DNA of 62,746 nucleotides from Betaproteobacteria bacterium (lineage in GTDB: Bacteria > Pseudomonadota > Gammaproteobacteria > Burkholderiales > Rhodocyclaceae): assembly GCA_009781175.1 (NCBI GenBank), contig WQYQ01000020.1, positions 1 to 62,746 of the forward strand. The letters are read 5' to 3'. This document shows positions 24,068 through 33,109 of this stretch, in pieces. Each line of letters starts with the position of its first letter. Positions within the stretch are counted from its first letter, which is position 1. Below the pieces are notes generated by a model, which saw only the letters and a list, made by a program, of their open reading frames with translations, was not told the origin of the DNA and did no database searches. The translations under genes were made by a program, and so were the position numbers.

Positions 24068-25888
24068 TTAGAAGCGGCTCTCCGGCGCATGTGCCTGGAG
24101 CCATTGCTCCAGCATCATGCTGATCCAGACCATTTCGCCGTAATAGCCGGGGTGGGCCGGAAGATGCTCGGTGAGCAGGCGTTCGACGAAATCGCCGCGG
24201 AGGATGCCGCGCTCGACGAGGCCATGCACGGATTCGGTCGCGAGCTTCTTCAGCGCCGGGTCGGCCAGCGCCCACTGGCCAAACGGCAGGCCGAAACCAT
24301 GTTTTTGCTTGGTAATGATTTCGTCGGGCAGAAAACCGCGTAAAGCCTCTTTGAAAAACCAGCGTAATTGCATGCCTTTGAGCTTCAACTCGGGGGGCAG
24401 GCGCAGCGAAAAATCGACGAGCTTGTCCGCCAGAAGCGGGAAACCGACGGCGAGGCCCGCTAATGAAGTCGTGCCGATCACTTTGGGCAAATCGTTGTCG
24501 GCCAGCGTGAAACGCCAGTCGAAACCAAGCTGGCGTTCGAGATCGTTCGAGGCTTGAACGCCATTCCATACGCTACGCTGCAATTGCATCGGGACGCGAC
24601 AATCGGTCTGCCGGCTGAGCGCTTCGCTGAGTGTTGCATCGACGCCGAGGCGGAACAGCAAATTGTATTGTTCCGTGCGGTCGGGCAAAGGCGATTTGGC
24701 CTGTTCAACGTAGCTCTTGGCCTTTTTGAGGATCGGCACGCCCGCTGCCCATTGTCCTGCGGTCAGCGGCTCGATGAGTCCTGCGCGCACCAGGCTCGGC
24801 AGCATGTAATAGGCGTTGAAGATTCTCTGTTTGGCATAGCGCGTGTTGCCGCCAAAGAGTTCGTCGCCGCCATCGCCCGCGAGCAGTTTGGTGTAACCGT
24901 CCGCGGCCGCGAGCTTGGCCAGGCAAAAGGCCGGCAGGGCGGAAGAATTGCCGAAAGGCTGGTCGTAGTGAGCCGCCACGCTCGGAATGTTCGCGACGAG
25001 ATCCGCCGCGGTGACGTAAAACTCGCGATGGTCAGCGCCGAAAGCCTTTGCGGCGATGCGGGCATAGGCCATTTCGTCGTAGCCCGCAGCGTCGAATCCG
25101 ATCGAATAACAGCGCGCGCCTTTACCGCTGACTTCGCGCATCATGCCGACGACAGTTGAACTGTCCGTGCCGCCGGAAAGATAAGCCGCGACGCCCGGCT
25201 CGGCCATTTCCTCCGCGACGGATGCGCGCACGATATCGCGGAACTCTTGTTTGAGCGCCGATAGCTCTCTCGGCACGGCAGCGAAGCGCGGCTTCCACCA
25301 AGGGGCTACTTCTGCGCTTGCGCTATTCGAGTAAGCGAGCCGCTTGCCGGGCTCCAACCTTTGCACGCCTTGAAAAATGGTTCCCGGCGCGGGAATCATG
25401 TGGAAATACAAATAATTGAATATCGCTTGCGGATCGAGCGCGCGCGCGGCGCGCGGCAAGGTGTCGGCACGGTTGGAAAAGCTCAGCGTTTGATCACCCT
25501 GCGCCCAGCAGAAGTCATGCGTGTTGAAGCGGTCGCTCGCGAGGTGCAGTACGGGCTGGCTGAGGTCGAGCCAGAGCAGCGCGAAGCGACCTTGTAGGCT
25601 ATTGAGCACTGCGTCTGGATTGCTGCGCAGATCGGGCCATAGCGCGGCGAGGCCGTGTGCCTGTACTGCGGTGCCTCGAATGCTCGGCCCACCTTGCAGA
25701 ATAATGGCGCCTTCCGAGGTGATCGCATGGGATTGGTCCGGGCCGCTTGCTTCAAGCAGCAGGCCGGGGACTTCGATTTGCAGTGCTTGTCCAGTCGCGC
25801 TTGAGGCCGCGATATCGGCGCGGAATTGGGCTGCGTTGAAGTGGGCGGGCTCGAAGTAGCCACGGACTCGGTTGCGATCAGTGCTCAA
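24068..25888 (-). CDS. Asparagine-synthase-like amidotransferase, XrtA-associated
   Basis: A 606-residue protein with an N-terminal Ntn-hydrolase-like domain (about 1-200) and a C-terminal ATP-pyrophosphatase synthetase domain (PP-loop YLSGGTDSS, LLAGDGGDELFGG, KHGFGLPFG). Family members with these neighbours occur in exosortase-A exopolysaccharide loci. The N-terminus reads MSTDRNRVRGYF and lacks the Cys2 nucleophile of glutamine-dependent asparagine synthetases, so the glutaminase site is probably dead. The start is TTG at 25888, overlapping the stop of the upstream decarboxylase gene. The substrate is unknown. Confidence 0.87.
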   Translation of the reverse strand: MSTDRNRVRGYFEPAHFNAAQFRADIAASSATGQALQIEVPGLLLEASGPDQSHAITSEGAIILQGGPSIRGTAVQAHGLAALWPDLRSNPDAVLNSLQGRFALLWLDLSQPVLHLASDRFNTHDFCWAQGDQTLSFSNRADTLPRAARALDPQAIFNYLYFHMIPAPGTIFQGVQRLEPGKRLAYSNSASAEVAPWWKPRFAAVPRELSALKQEFRDIVRASVAEEMAEPGVAAYLSGGTDSSTVVGMMREVSGKGARCYSIGFDAAGYDEMAYARIAAKAFGADHREFYVTAADLVANIPSVAAHYDQPFGNSSALPAFCLAKLAAADGYTKLLAGDGGDELFGGNTRYAKQRIFNAYYMLPSLVRAGLIEPLTAGQWAAGVPILKKAKSYVEQAKSPLPDRTEQYNLLFRLGVDATLSEALSRQTDCRVPMQLQRSVWNGVQASNDLERQLGFDWRFTLADNDLPKVIGTTSLAGLAVGFPLLADKLVDFSLRLPPELKLKGMQLRWFFKEALRGFLPDEIITKQKHGFGLPFGQWALADPALKKLATESVHGLVERGILRGDFVERLLTEHLPAHPGYYGEMVWISMMLEQWLQAHAPESRF

Positions 25889-27114
25889 ACCAGTACCTCA
25901 AGCGGTTGCGGGTGGGACAAAAAATCGCGCGGACTGGCGCTGAAACCATACGCGCCGGATTGCAGAACGGCGATCAGGTCGCCCGGTTCCGCGTGAGGGA
26001 GATTCATGCGGTCGGCGAGCAGATCGAGCGGCGTGCACAGCGGGCCGACAACCGAGACATTCTCGTCGGCTTCCCGGTCCATGCGATTCGCAACCAGAAC
26101 CGGATAGTTTTTGCGGATGACCTGGCCGAAGTTGCCCGAGGCAGAGAGGTGGTGATGCAGACCGCCGTCGGTAATCAGATAGGTATGCCCGCGCGAAACC
26201 TTGCGGTCGAGCACGCGACAGATGTAAACGCCCGCTTCGCCGACCAGATAGCGACCAAGCTCGATGGTGAGATGCGCGCCCGGAAGGCGCGTGCTCGCTT
26301 GTGCGACAAGCTCCGCGAGATTGGCGCCGATCGGGGCGAGGTCGAGCGCTTGCTCGCCCGGGAAATAGGGAATGCCGAACCCGCCGCCGAGATTGAGGCT
26401 TTTTACTGGCGTGGGCGCGTCCTGAGCGAGGCGCAGACACAATTCAAAACTCTTACGCTGAGCTTCGGCAATCGCTTCGGCGCGTAGGTTTTGCGAGCCT
26501 GCAAACAAGTGGAACCCTTCGAAGCCGAGCTGTTGCTGTTTGATTTCGGCAAGCAGCGCGGGAACGGCTTCCGCGTCGACGCCGAACTGTTTCGGGCCGC
26601 CGCCCATTTTCATGCCCGAGCTTTTCAGGTCGAAGTCTGGATTGACGCGCACCGCGACACGCGCCTGCCAGCCTGTGCGGGCCTGGATCTCCGCCAATAA
26701 GCGAACTTCGCGCGCTGATTCGATATTGATCAGCACGCCCGCCGCAACGGCTTGTTCGAGTTCACCCGCCGATTTGCCGGGGCCTGCGAAGCTGATTTCT
26801 TCCGGCGTCATTCCGGTATCGAGCGCGACGCGCAGTTCGCGGCCCGAGGCGACATCGAGCCCATCGACCAGTTGCGCAAGCGCTCCGACGACGGCCGGCA
26901 TCGGGTTGGCCTTGATCGCGTAATGCAGGTGCAGCGTATCGGGCAAGACCGCGCGCAATGCCGCAACACGGGCCGCGAGGGCCGCGTGGTCATAGACATA
27001 AAACGGCGTCTGGCCGACGCGCGCGGCAAGGCGGCTCACCGGCATGCCGCCAATCAGTAGTTCGCCGTTTTCCGCTGGAAAAAAAGCGCGCGGACTGTGT
27101 TGAGGTGTCGTCAT
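25885..27114 (-). CDS. PLP-dependent decarboxylase, XrtA-associated
   Basis: A 409-residue group-IV decarboxylase related to diaminopimelate/ornithine decarboxylases. The PLP lysine is in HYAIKANPMP, the PLP phosphate site in LNLGGGFGIPY, and the C-terminal catalytic Cys/Asp region in VGPLCTPLD and QSGAYGFS. In exosortase-A loci this family neighbours an acyl-CoA ligase, an ACP and two hydrolases, as here. The substrate is unknown. ATG 27114 was preferred to TTG 27129. Its stop overlaps the amidotransferase start by 4 nt. Confidence 0.9.
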   Translation of the reverse strand: MTTPQHSPRAFFPAENGELLIGGMPVSRLAARVGQTPFYVYDHAALAARVAALRAVLPDTLHLHYAIKANPMPAVVGALAQLVDGLDVASGRELRVALDTGMTPEEISFAGPGKSAGELEQAVAAGVLINIESAREVRLLAEIQARTGWQARVAVRVNPDFDLKSSGMKMGGGPKQFGVDAEAVPALLAEIKQQQLGFEGFHLFAGSQNLRAEAIAEAQRKSFELCLRLAQDAPTPVKSLNLGGGFGIPYFPGEQALDLAPIGANLAELVAQASTRLPGAHLTIELGRYLVGEAGVYICRVLDRKVSRGHTYLITDGGLHHHLSASGNFGQVIRKNYPVLVANRMDREADENVSVVGPLCTPLDLLADRMNLPHAEPGDLIAVLQSGAYGFSASPRDFLSHPQPLEVLV

Positions 27115-27197
27115 GTAATCAGCCGTCAAAAAAATCGATGTTATGCGTTGTGCATGACAGCAAATGGTTTCTTGGTTTTACGGGTGCCTGCGGGAAA

Positions 27198-28793
27198 TTA
27201 CGCCTTGCCTTCTTGCGCGGCGTATTGTTCCGCAAGCAGGCGACGATCGATTTTACCGTTCGGATTGCGCGGCAGAGGCCCAGGGCGCGCGACGACGGCG
27301 CTTGGAATCTGCCATGCGGCAAGATGGTTCTTGCAGGCGCTGAGCAAGGCCGAGGTATCGAGTTCCGCCCCATCCACGGGCGTGGCGACAAGCACGATGG
27401 CCTGCCCAAGCGCGGGGTGGTCGACGCCGAACGCGGCGCATTCACCGACCAGACGTGTCGCATACACGGCTTCTTCGACTTCGGTTGGGCTGACGCGATA
27501 GCCGGATGTCTTGATCATCTCGTCGCGGCGGCCGATGAAATAAAGGAAACCTTCCACATCGCGGCGCACCGTGTCGCCGGAAAACACCGCGATTTCCGGC
27601 AGCACCAGTCCGCCTTCGCGCACTCCCGCGGGCAAGGGTTTGAAGCGCTCCGCGGTTTTTTCCGGGTCGTTCCAGTAACCCATCGCGACGAGCGCACCGC
27701 GTTGGACGAGTTCACCAGGCTCGTCCGCCGCGCAGGGCGTGCCGTCTTCGCGCAGAACAAGCACCTCGGAATTCGGGATCGATTTGCCGATCGAGTCCGG
27801 GCGGCGGTCCGCTTCCTCCGGGGCGAGATAGGTCGCGCGGAAAGCTTCGGTAAGCCCATACATCAAGTAGGGACGCGTTTTCGGCAGGCGGGAGCGCAGT
27901 TGTTTGAGCGTTTCCAGCGGCATGCGGCCGCCGGTATTGGCGATGTAACGCAGATGCCCCGCGATTGAGCTTGGCCACTCGATTTGCGTGAGCTGAATCC
28001 ACAACGGCGGCACCGCCGTCAGCCCGGTGACCTTTTCCCGCTCAAGCGCTTTGACGACATCGCGCGGCAATAGGTAGTTGAGCAGGACGACGCGGGCGCC
28101 GGTGTGGAAAGCGGTGGTGAGCTGAGAAAACCCCGCGTCGAAGGAGAGCGGGAGCGCCGCGAGCAGCGTGTCGTCGGGAGAGTTTTCGAGGTAGCTTGCG
28201 ACGCTTTTCGCGCCGCTGACCATGTTCCGGTGCGACAGGACGACGCCTTTCGGGCGGCCGGTGCTGCCGGAGGTGTACAAGATCGCGGCCATGTCGGCAT
28301 CGACGACGCGATGCCCCGGCCGCGGGCTCGTCTCCATGCACTGGGCCCAGTTGCTGAGCGTGTAGGCGGAATTTTGAGCCGCGTCGTTCGCCTGGCCGGT
28401 CAGTACGACATGGCCTAAATCGGGACACTTGGCGAGCTCTTCGACGAGCAATGCATGGCGTTCGGGGGAGGTCAGCAGAACGCGGACATTGCAGTCGCGC
28501 AGAATGTAGGCGACTTGTTCGGGTTTCAGCAGCGGATTGATCGGCACGAAAACCGCGCCGGCCGCCGCTGCGCCGAAGCTCCCGACGACTGTTTCCGGGC
28601 GCTTGTCGAGCCAGATCGCAACGCGTTCGCCGCGCTGGACGCCAAGTTCAATCAAGGCGCTGGCGAATGTCTCGATTTCCAGGGCCAAGGTCCCATAGGA
28701 AATTCGCAGTTGCCCGGCGATGCAGGCAATCCGTTCGGCGGCGCTATCGGCCTGAGCCAGGGGGAGGTGATGGAGTAAGGTGGTGGCGTTCAT
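27198..28793 (-). CDS. AMP-forming acyl-CoA ligase, XrtA-associated
   Basis: A 531-residue ANL-superfamily enzyme that activates a carboxylate with ATP. The P-loop-like motif YTSGSTGRPKGV is near residue 180, YGLTEAF follows, the hinge region SGDTVRRDVEGFLYFIGR is in the C-terminal lid, and the catalytic Lys is in NPNGKIDR near the end. With the nearby acyl carrier protein it may load an acyl or amino acid group onto the ACP or CoA. ATG 28793 was chosen. The spacing to the decarboxylase is 83 nt and both are probably in one operon. Confidence 0.9.
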   Translation of the reverse strand: MNATTLLHHLPLAQADSAAERIACIAGQLRISYGTLALEIETFASALIELGVQRGERVAIWLDKRPETVVGSFGAAAAGAVFVPINPLLKPEQVAYILRDCNVRVLLTSPERHALLVEELAKCPDLGHVVLTGQANDAAQNSAYTLSNWAQCMETSPRPGHRVVDADMAAILYTSGSTGRPKGVVLSHRNMVSGAKSVASYLENSPDDTLLAALPLSFDAGFSQLTTAFHTGARVVLLNYLLPRDVVKALEREKVTGLTAVPPLWIQLTQIEWPSSIAGHLRYIANTGGRMPLETLKQLRSRLPKTRPYLMYGLTEAFRATYLAPEEADRRPDSIGKSIPNSEVLVLREDGTPCAADEPGELVQRGALVAMGYWNDPEKTAERFKPLPAGVREGGLVLPEIAVFSGDTVRRDVEGFLYFIGRRDEMIKTSGYRVSPTEVEEAVYATRLVGECAAFGVDHPALGQAIVLVATPVDGAELDTSALLSACKNHLAAWQIPSAVVARPGPLPRNPNGKIDRRLLAEQYAAQEGKA

Positions 28794-28931
28794 AAGCCAA
28801 TAATATGCCAGCCTTCCGCTTTGCAAGCGTGAATTGCGCGGCAGTCGTAAGCGCTTCGCAGAATGATTCGCGTGCGAATTGCGCTATTGCGTGGCAAAGC
28901 CGTGCCGGGACAAGTCAAGGAAAGCGGCAAG

Positions 28932-29687
28932 CTACGGATTCTCGTGCGGAGAATCGTTGTTGTTCTGAAGGGTGTCACTCTGGGTTTTTTCGACACGCTG
29001 GATGCTGCCAACGCCCTGAGAGTCGTTGTTCTGAGGGGCGCTGTTTTGTGGTGGTGGAGGAAGGTCTTTCCAGGCGTGCATACGCTTTAATTTGTCGCGT
29101 AACCCCGGGAGCGGGAAATTCAATGCATAGGCTTTATGGGCATAGTCCAGCGCCCGGTCGTACTTTTTCAGGTCGAAGTAGGCCAAACCCAGGTTGTAGT
29201 AGAGATTCGGGTCCCCATCGGCAGTCGCTTCCGCGGCCTCGAACTTTTTAACCGCCTCGCTCGTGCGCCCAAGCTTCAACAGGTAGATGCCATACAGCAT
29301 TTGCACAACGCCATCGTCCGGGCGAAAACGTTCTGCGCGGTCGAACCAGCATTCGACGGAATAGTGGGACCCTCGGGGTTTGGTCGTTTTTTCCTTGAAT
29401 GAAAGATTCATCATCGCAAGTAGCGCGCGCGGATGATTCGGATACGCGCGTAGCGTGTAATCGATGTCTGGCCCGGCTGTAACGGAGGTATTTCCCTTTA
29501 TTAAGCTTTCGACCGAAGGCGTGAAGTGGGCATTGTCGACAAGATCGCGCGTGTCCTGTGGTGTGACACGATAATCAAGCGGGCCAAACGCGTTTTTGAG
29601 CTCTCCACATCCCAAAACTCCCAGGTCATTTTGCGCCACGGCGACTCCTGAGAGCGCAAAAAGAAAAATTACTGTCCACTGCTTCAT
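28932..29687 (-). CDS. Exported TPR-repeat protein
   Basis: A 251-residue protein with a signal peptide (1-20, ending AVAQ) and TPR motifs in about residues 115-205 (DGVVQMLYGIYLLKLGR, DPNLYYNLGLAYFDLKKYDRAL). The C-terminus is a low-complexity tail rich in P, Q, N and S. TPR proteins are common in exopolysaccharide/exosortase loci, where they may scaffold assembly in the periplasm. The ATG at 29687 follows a GGAG site. No closer family is recognised. Confidence 0.78.
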   Translation of the reverse strand: MKQWTVIFLFALSGVAVAQNDLGVLGCGELKNAFGPLDYRVTPQDTRDLVDNAHFTPSVESLIKGNTSVTAGPDIDYTLRAYPNHPRALLAMMNLSFKEKTTKPRGSHYSVECWFDRAERFRPDDGVVQMLYGIYLLKLGRTSEAVKKFEAAEATADGDPNLYYNLGLAYFDLKKYDRALDYAHKAYALNFPLPGLRDKLKRMHAWKDLPPPPQNSAPQNNDSQGVGSIQRVEKTQSDTLQNNNDSPHENP

Positions 29688-29812
29688 GTCCACTCACTCC
29701 AGCCCGCATCCTTGGCATTTGCCTGGGGTCTGGCAAAGCGGACGCTGCAAGATTTTATGTTACGCGATTCATGCGCCAATAATGCTGCTGTGCTATGGCG
29801 CGCTGTGAAGTC

Positions 29813-30664
29813 TTACATGCTCAAGGTGCTGAGCCATTCAAGCGTTGCCTGCTCCACTTTTCCGCGCCATTCGGCGCTGGAAAAGGTGTGGTTTGCTTCC
29901 GCCAGCTCGATGTGTGCCAGTAGGCTGTTTTCGATTGCGGCTTCTAAAGGAGGGGCAGACAAAGCCGAGCGAAATTCGGCGGCGGTCAGGTCGTTGCCCG
30001 AAAGGACCAGCAATACCCGGCCTTTGAATCCAATCAAGCCTTGCGCGAATCGTTCCGGCAAGGACGAGCTTGGATTTGTTTTGTTTGTTTGCTTGGCTGT
30101 CGCTAAATTCATTATGAATTCACGTATGCGAGCCAGCAAATTGACTCTACCGGAGAGGATCTTTTTCCAGAAATCCGGCGAAAAAATGCGCCGGCCATAG
30201 TAATCGCTCAAAAGAGCGGCGGCCGCGCCGGCTTCGGTTCTGATCCAGGGGTTCAAGAGCGCGAGGCCAGCCACTCTCGGATCGCCTGGGGCATAAAAGA
30301 CGGCCGCGCTTGCGCCATCGCAGAGCCCCCATAGCGCTACTTTTTTGAGCGAGGGGGCTTGCGCATACAAGCAGTCGATCGCGGCGTGAATGTCATCTTG
30401 AACTTCGAGAAAGTTTCTTGGCTCGCCTTCCGAGTCGCCCATGCCGCGATAGTCGAAGCGCAGGCATGGATAGCCGGCGGCGGCTAGAGCGCGCGCCAGC
30501 AATACAAACTGCCGGTGGGCGCCGACACGGGTTTGCGGGCCGCCGACAACGATGACGACGCCAATTTCCGCATTTCCCGCGCCGGGATGAAACATCCCGC
30601 TGAGCGTTTGAGCGTGGCAGAGAAAGTCGACGGGCTGGACCCGTGCTTCCGGTGTCCGCGTCAT
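29813..30664 (-). CDS. Alpha/beta hydrolase 1, XrtA-associated
   Basis: A 283-residue alpha/beta hydrolase. The nucleophile elbow reads GLCDG (in LWGLCDGASAA), giving a cysteine nucleophile instead of serine. The early motif RFDYRGMGDSEG and a late His in EANHTFSSAEW complete the fold. It matches the first of the two hydrolases typical of exosortase-A loci. Its start overlaps the end of hydrolase 2 by 4 nt (ATGA), so the two are translationally coupled. Confidence 0.87.
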   Translation of the reverse strand: MTRTPEARVQPVDFLCHAQTLSGMFHPGAGNAEIGVVIVVGGPQTRVGAHRQFVLLARALAAAGYPCLRFDYRGMGDSEGEPRNFLEVQDDIHAAIDCLYAQAPSLKKVALWGLCDGASAAVFYAPGDPRVAGLALLNPWIRTEAGAAAALLSDYYGRRIFSPDFWKKILSGRVNLLARIREFIMNLATAKQTNKTNPSSSLPERFAQGLIGFKGRVLLVLSGNDLTAAEFRSALSAPPLEAAIENSLLAHIELAEANHTFSSAEWRGKVEQATLEWLSTLSM

Positions 30665-31500
30665 GCCGTTTCCTCTGTGAACTTTTCAAGCAAGGCGACG
30701 ATTTCTTTGGGCAATTCGGGAAGCTGTTCGATTTCCTGGGTTTGCCAGAATGCGGGGCCGCGGTGCAGCCGTATATCGAGTGAGTGTCCCGCTTCACGCA
30801 AACGGTTTGTCAGGGCTTCGACGGCGGGCGTTGCGGCGGGAGGATCGCTTGAAACGACTTCCAGCCACGCCAGTTGCGCGGGCAAGCTCATGTCGGCGGT
30901 TACTTGGGTGGCTTCAATGCCTGCCGCGAGAGCGGGAGACAGACTGTAGCCCGCGATTTCGACGTTCTCTCCCGCCGCGAGTTTCGCGCGCAGCGGGCGG
31001 GTATCGATGCGCGCGGCTTCGCTTGCGTTCAGATCCGCAGCAGCACCGAGGCGGAGAAATTGCATCAGCGCCTGTTTGCCGTTCGTGATCGGGCAGAACA
31101 AAAACAGTCCATCGGCTTTCAACCCGCTTGCCATCGCATTCGCTGCGAGCAATGCGCCAAGGCGCAGGCCGAGCAAGATCAGCGGCCCATCACTTTTTTC
31201 GCGCAGGAATCCAGCGAAGTCCGCGACATCCGCGAGCCAATCCGACCAGCTTGTACTAGAGAAGTCGCCTGCGCTTTCCCCACAGGCGGTCAAATCGCCT
31301 AGAAGCACGCTCCATCCCGCCGCGGCACAAGTGCGCGCGGTTTCGAGGCACAAGCGACGGGTTTTGTTGGCCTCTTCGGCAAATGGCGCCAGGATCAAGA
31401 GCCCGCCGCGCGGTTTGCGATTTGCGGGCGTCAAGAGCGTGCAGAAACGCGCCCCGCCTTCTTTCCGCTCCAGAAAGAAGCGTTGGGTTTCGAAGCTCAC
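30661..31500 (-). CDS. Alpha/beta hydrolase-like protein 2, XrtA-associated
   Basis: A 279-residue protein with an alpha/beta hydrolase layout (LILAPFAEEANKTRR, DLTACGESAGDF). The expected nucleophile elbow reads GLRLGAL, with Arg where Ser or Cys should be, so classical hydrolysis is unlikely. The ACP-like gene ends 6 nt upstream and hydrolase 1 overlaps downstream, a set seen in exosortase-A clusters. Confidence 0.85.
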   Translation of the reverse strand: MSFETQRFFLERKEGGARFCTLLTPANRKPRGGLLILAPFAEEANKTRRLCLETARTCAAAGWSVLLGDLTACGESAGDFSSTSWSDWLADVADFAGFLREKSDGPLILLGLRLGALLAANAMASGLKADGLFLFCPITNGKQALMQFLRLGAAADLNASEAARIDTRPLRAKLAAGENVEIAGYSLSPALAAGIEATQVTADMSLPAQLAWLEVVSSDPPAATPAVEALTNRLREAGHSLDIRLHRGPAFWQTQEIEQLPELPKEIVALLEKFTEETA

Positions 31501-31506
31501 GCCCGA

Positions 31507-31758
31507 TCAGGCCGAAAGCTTGGAGTCAATCAGTTGCACGAGATTGCCGAAGTTGGCGAAGGTCGATCCATCGATTTCGTCATCGTCGAATACAATGCCG
31601 AAGCGCTCTTCGATGGCGCCAATGACTCCAACGACGGCCATTGAATCAAGTTCCGGCAGCGCGCCCAGCAAGGGCGTGGCATCGGTGAAGGTACTGCTGC
31701 GTCCGCCAAGACTGAGCAATTCATCGAAAATCGTGGCGAGTTCTTTACGAATATCCAA
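31507..31758 (-). CDS. Acyl carrier protein
   Basis: An 83-residue acyl carrier protein. The phosphopantetheine serine is in ELDSMAV (Ser near residue 39) and is followed by helix II. It heads the minus-strand XrtA-associated gene set, probably carrying the group activated by the AMP-forming ligase. GGAG lies upstream of the ATG. The 142-nt gap to the divergent aminotransferase gene should contain both promoters. Confidence 0.92.
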   Translation of the reverse strand: MDIRKELATIFDELLSLGGRSSTFTDATPLLGALPELDSMAVVGVIGAIEERFGIVFDDDEIDGSTFANFGNLVQLIDSKLSA

Positions 31759-31900
31759 GAGGTCCCCCGGAGAAAAAAGGCCAAGCTGCCGTCAAACACT
31801 TAACAGGGGTTCCGACAGCTAAGGTCATATTATAAGAGACGCAGCCCCCGCTTCATGTGACAAACTCCCAATCATTTTTTGGACTGAACCTCATTACCGC

Positions 31901-33109
31901 ATGCGTCTATCAAAAAAACAGTCCTCACAAATGCCCCCGCGTTTGCCAGTGCTTTCCTGGCGCTATTTTCTAGGCCGAAAAAACAGCGCTCTGCCTTGCG
32001 TTCTCGATCATTGTCATGTTCTTCCCACGACCAGCGGCCGCGCAGCGATCGCTCTGGCACTGAGACTTGCCGGCTGCACGCCGGGGGCACGTGTTCTGGT
32101 GCCTACTTACCACTGTCCTACCATGGTGGCTCCTGCTGTTGCGCTGGGGGCTGAGCCTGTGTTTTATCCCATTGATGCGGTCGGCGAGGCTGCGTTCGAT
32201 GCCTTGCCGCTGGAAGTCATCCGTAGCTGTCGCGCCATGATCGTGCCGCATTATTTCGGCATCCCACGTGATATGTCGCGCGTGCGTGCTTTCTGCGACG
32301 CGGAAGGGATCGTGTTGATCGAGGACTGCGCCCATGCTTTTTTTGGAACCGCGGCAGGTCGCCCGGTGGGCGGCTGGGGCGATTACGCGATCGCGAGCAT
32401 GACCAAATTTTTCCCTGTTGGCGAGGGTGGCTGTCTGATCGGACGTTCCGCGGATGTCGAAGGCGTCAAGCTGGGAACGCGATCCGTTCAGGCGGGGCTG
32501 CGTATTCTTGCCGATGCTTTGGAGATGGCCTCCGCCCATGGGCGTTTGCCGGGGCTCAACACTTTGTTGGCGGGCGTGTTTCGCGCCAAAAGAATGGCTA
32601 GAGGGGGTGATGCCCCCGCGTCTATTTCCGCGCCGCCGGTGGCGCGGACTTTGGATCAGGCAATCCAAGCCGCGCAGCGTGATTTTGCGCAAGGGGCCTT
32701 GCCCTTTCGCCGTCTTACCCGCGTGGCGCACTTGCTTGTCGGCATGGGGTCGAAGGAACGTATCGTTCGGCAGCGTCAGAAAAACTACCGCTGGCTGGCC
32801 GGGCGTCTGTCGGGAATGCGTGGCGCCTATCCGCTGATGCCCGAGTGTCCCTCATCCGCGGCACCTTATGTTTTCCCGCTGTGGGTAAAAAAGCCGGACG
32901 AGGTGTACCAACTGGTGCGCCGCAGCGGCATTCCCGTTTTCCGCTGGGACGACCGTTGGCCGGATACGCCCAGGCTGGATGGCGATGCGGGCGATTTGTG
33001 GGCGCGTCACGTTTTCCAGATCGGTTGTCATCAGGATCTGACGCCTGAGGATCTCGAATGGATGGCGAAAACTTTGGAAGAATTAATCGATAACCAGGAT
33101 CAAGCATGA
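31901..33109 (+). CDS. DegT/DnrJ/EryC1-type PLP aminotransferase
   Basis: A 402-residue sugar aminotransferase-like protein. The N-terminal substrate and PLP motifs are TTSGRAAIALALRLAG and VPTYHCPTMVAPAVALGAEPVF. The PLP-binding Asp is in IEDCAHAF and the Schiff-base Lys in SMTKFFPVGEGG. It probably aminates a nucleotide or lipid-linked keto sugar for the exopolysaccharide. The start is weakly supported (no clear ribosome site); ATG 31931 is an alternative. It overlaps the next gene by 4 nt. Confidence 0.88.
   Translation: MRLSKKQSSQMPPRLPVLSWRYFLGRKNSALPCVLDHCHVLPTTSGRAAIALALRLAGCTPGARVLVPTYHCPTMVAPAVALGAEPVFYPIDAVGEAAFDALPLEVIRSCRAMIVPHYFGIPRDMSRVRAFCDAEGIVLIEDCAHAFFGTAAGRPVGGWGDYAIASMTKFFPVGEGGCLIGRSADVEGVKLGTRSVQAGLRILADALEMASAHGRLPGLNTLLAGVFRAKRMARGGDAPASISAPPVARTLDQAIQAAQRDFAQGALPFRRLTRVAHLLVGMGSKERIVRQRQKNYRWLAGRLSGMRGAYPLMPECPSSAAPYVFPLWVKKPDEVYQLVRRSGIPVFRWDDRWPDTPRLDGDAGDLWARHVFQIGCHQDLTPEDLEWMAKTLEELIDNQDQA

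Noticed and set aside
23336..24343. 335-codon plus-strand frame across yfiB and the hairpin element
   Set aside because: Overlaps yfiB in another frame and a mobile element; low-complexity basic sequence.
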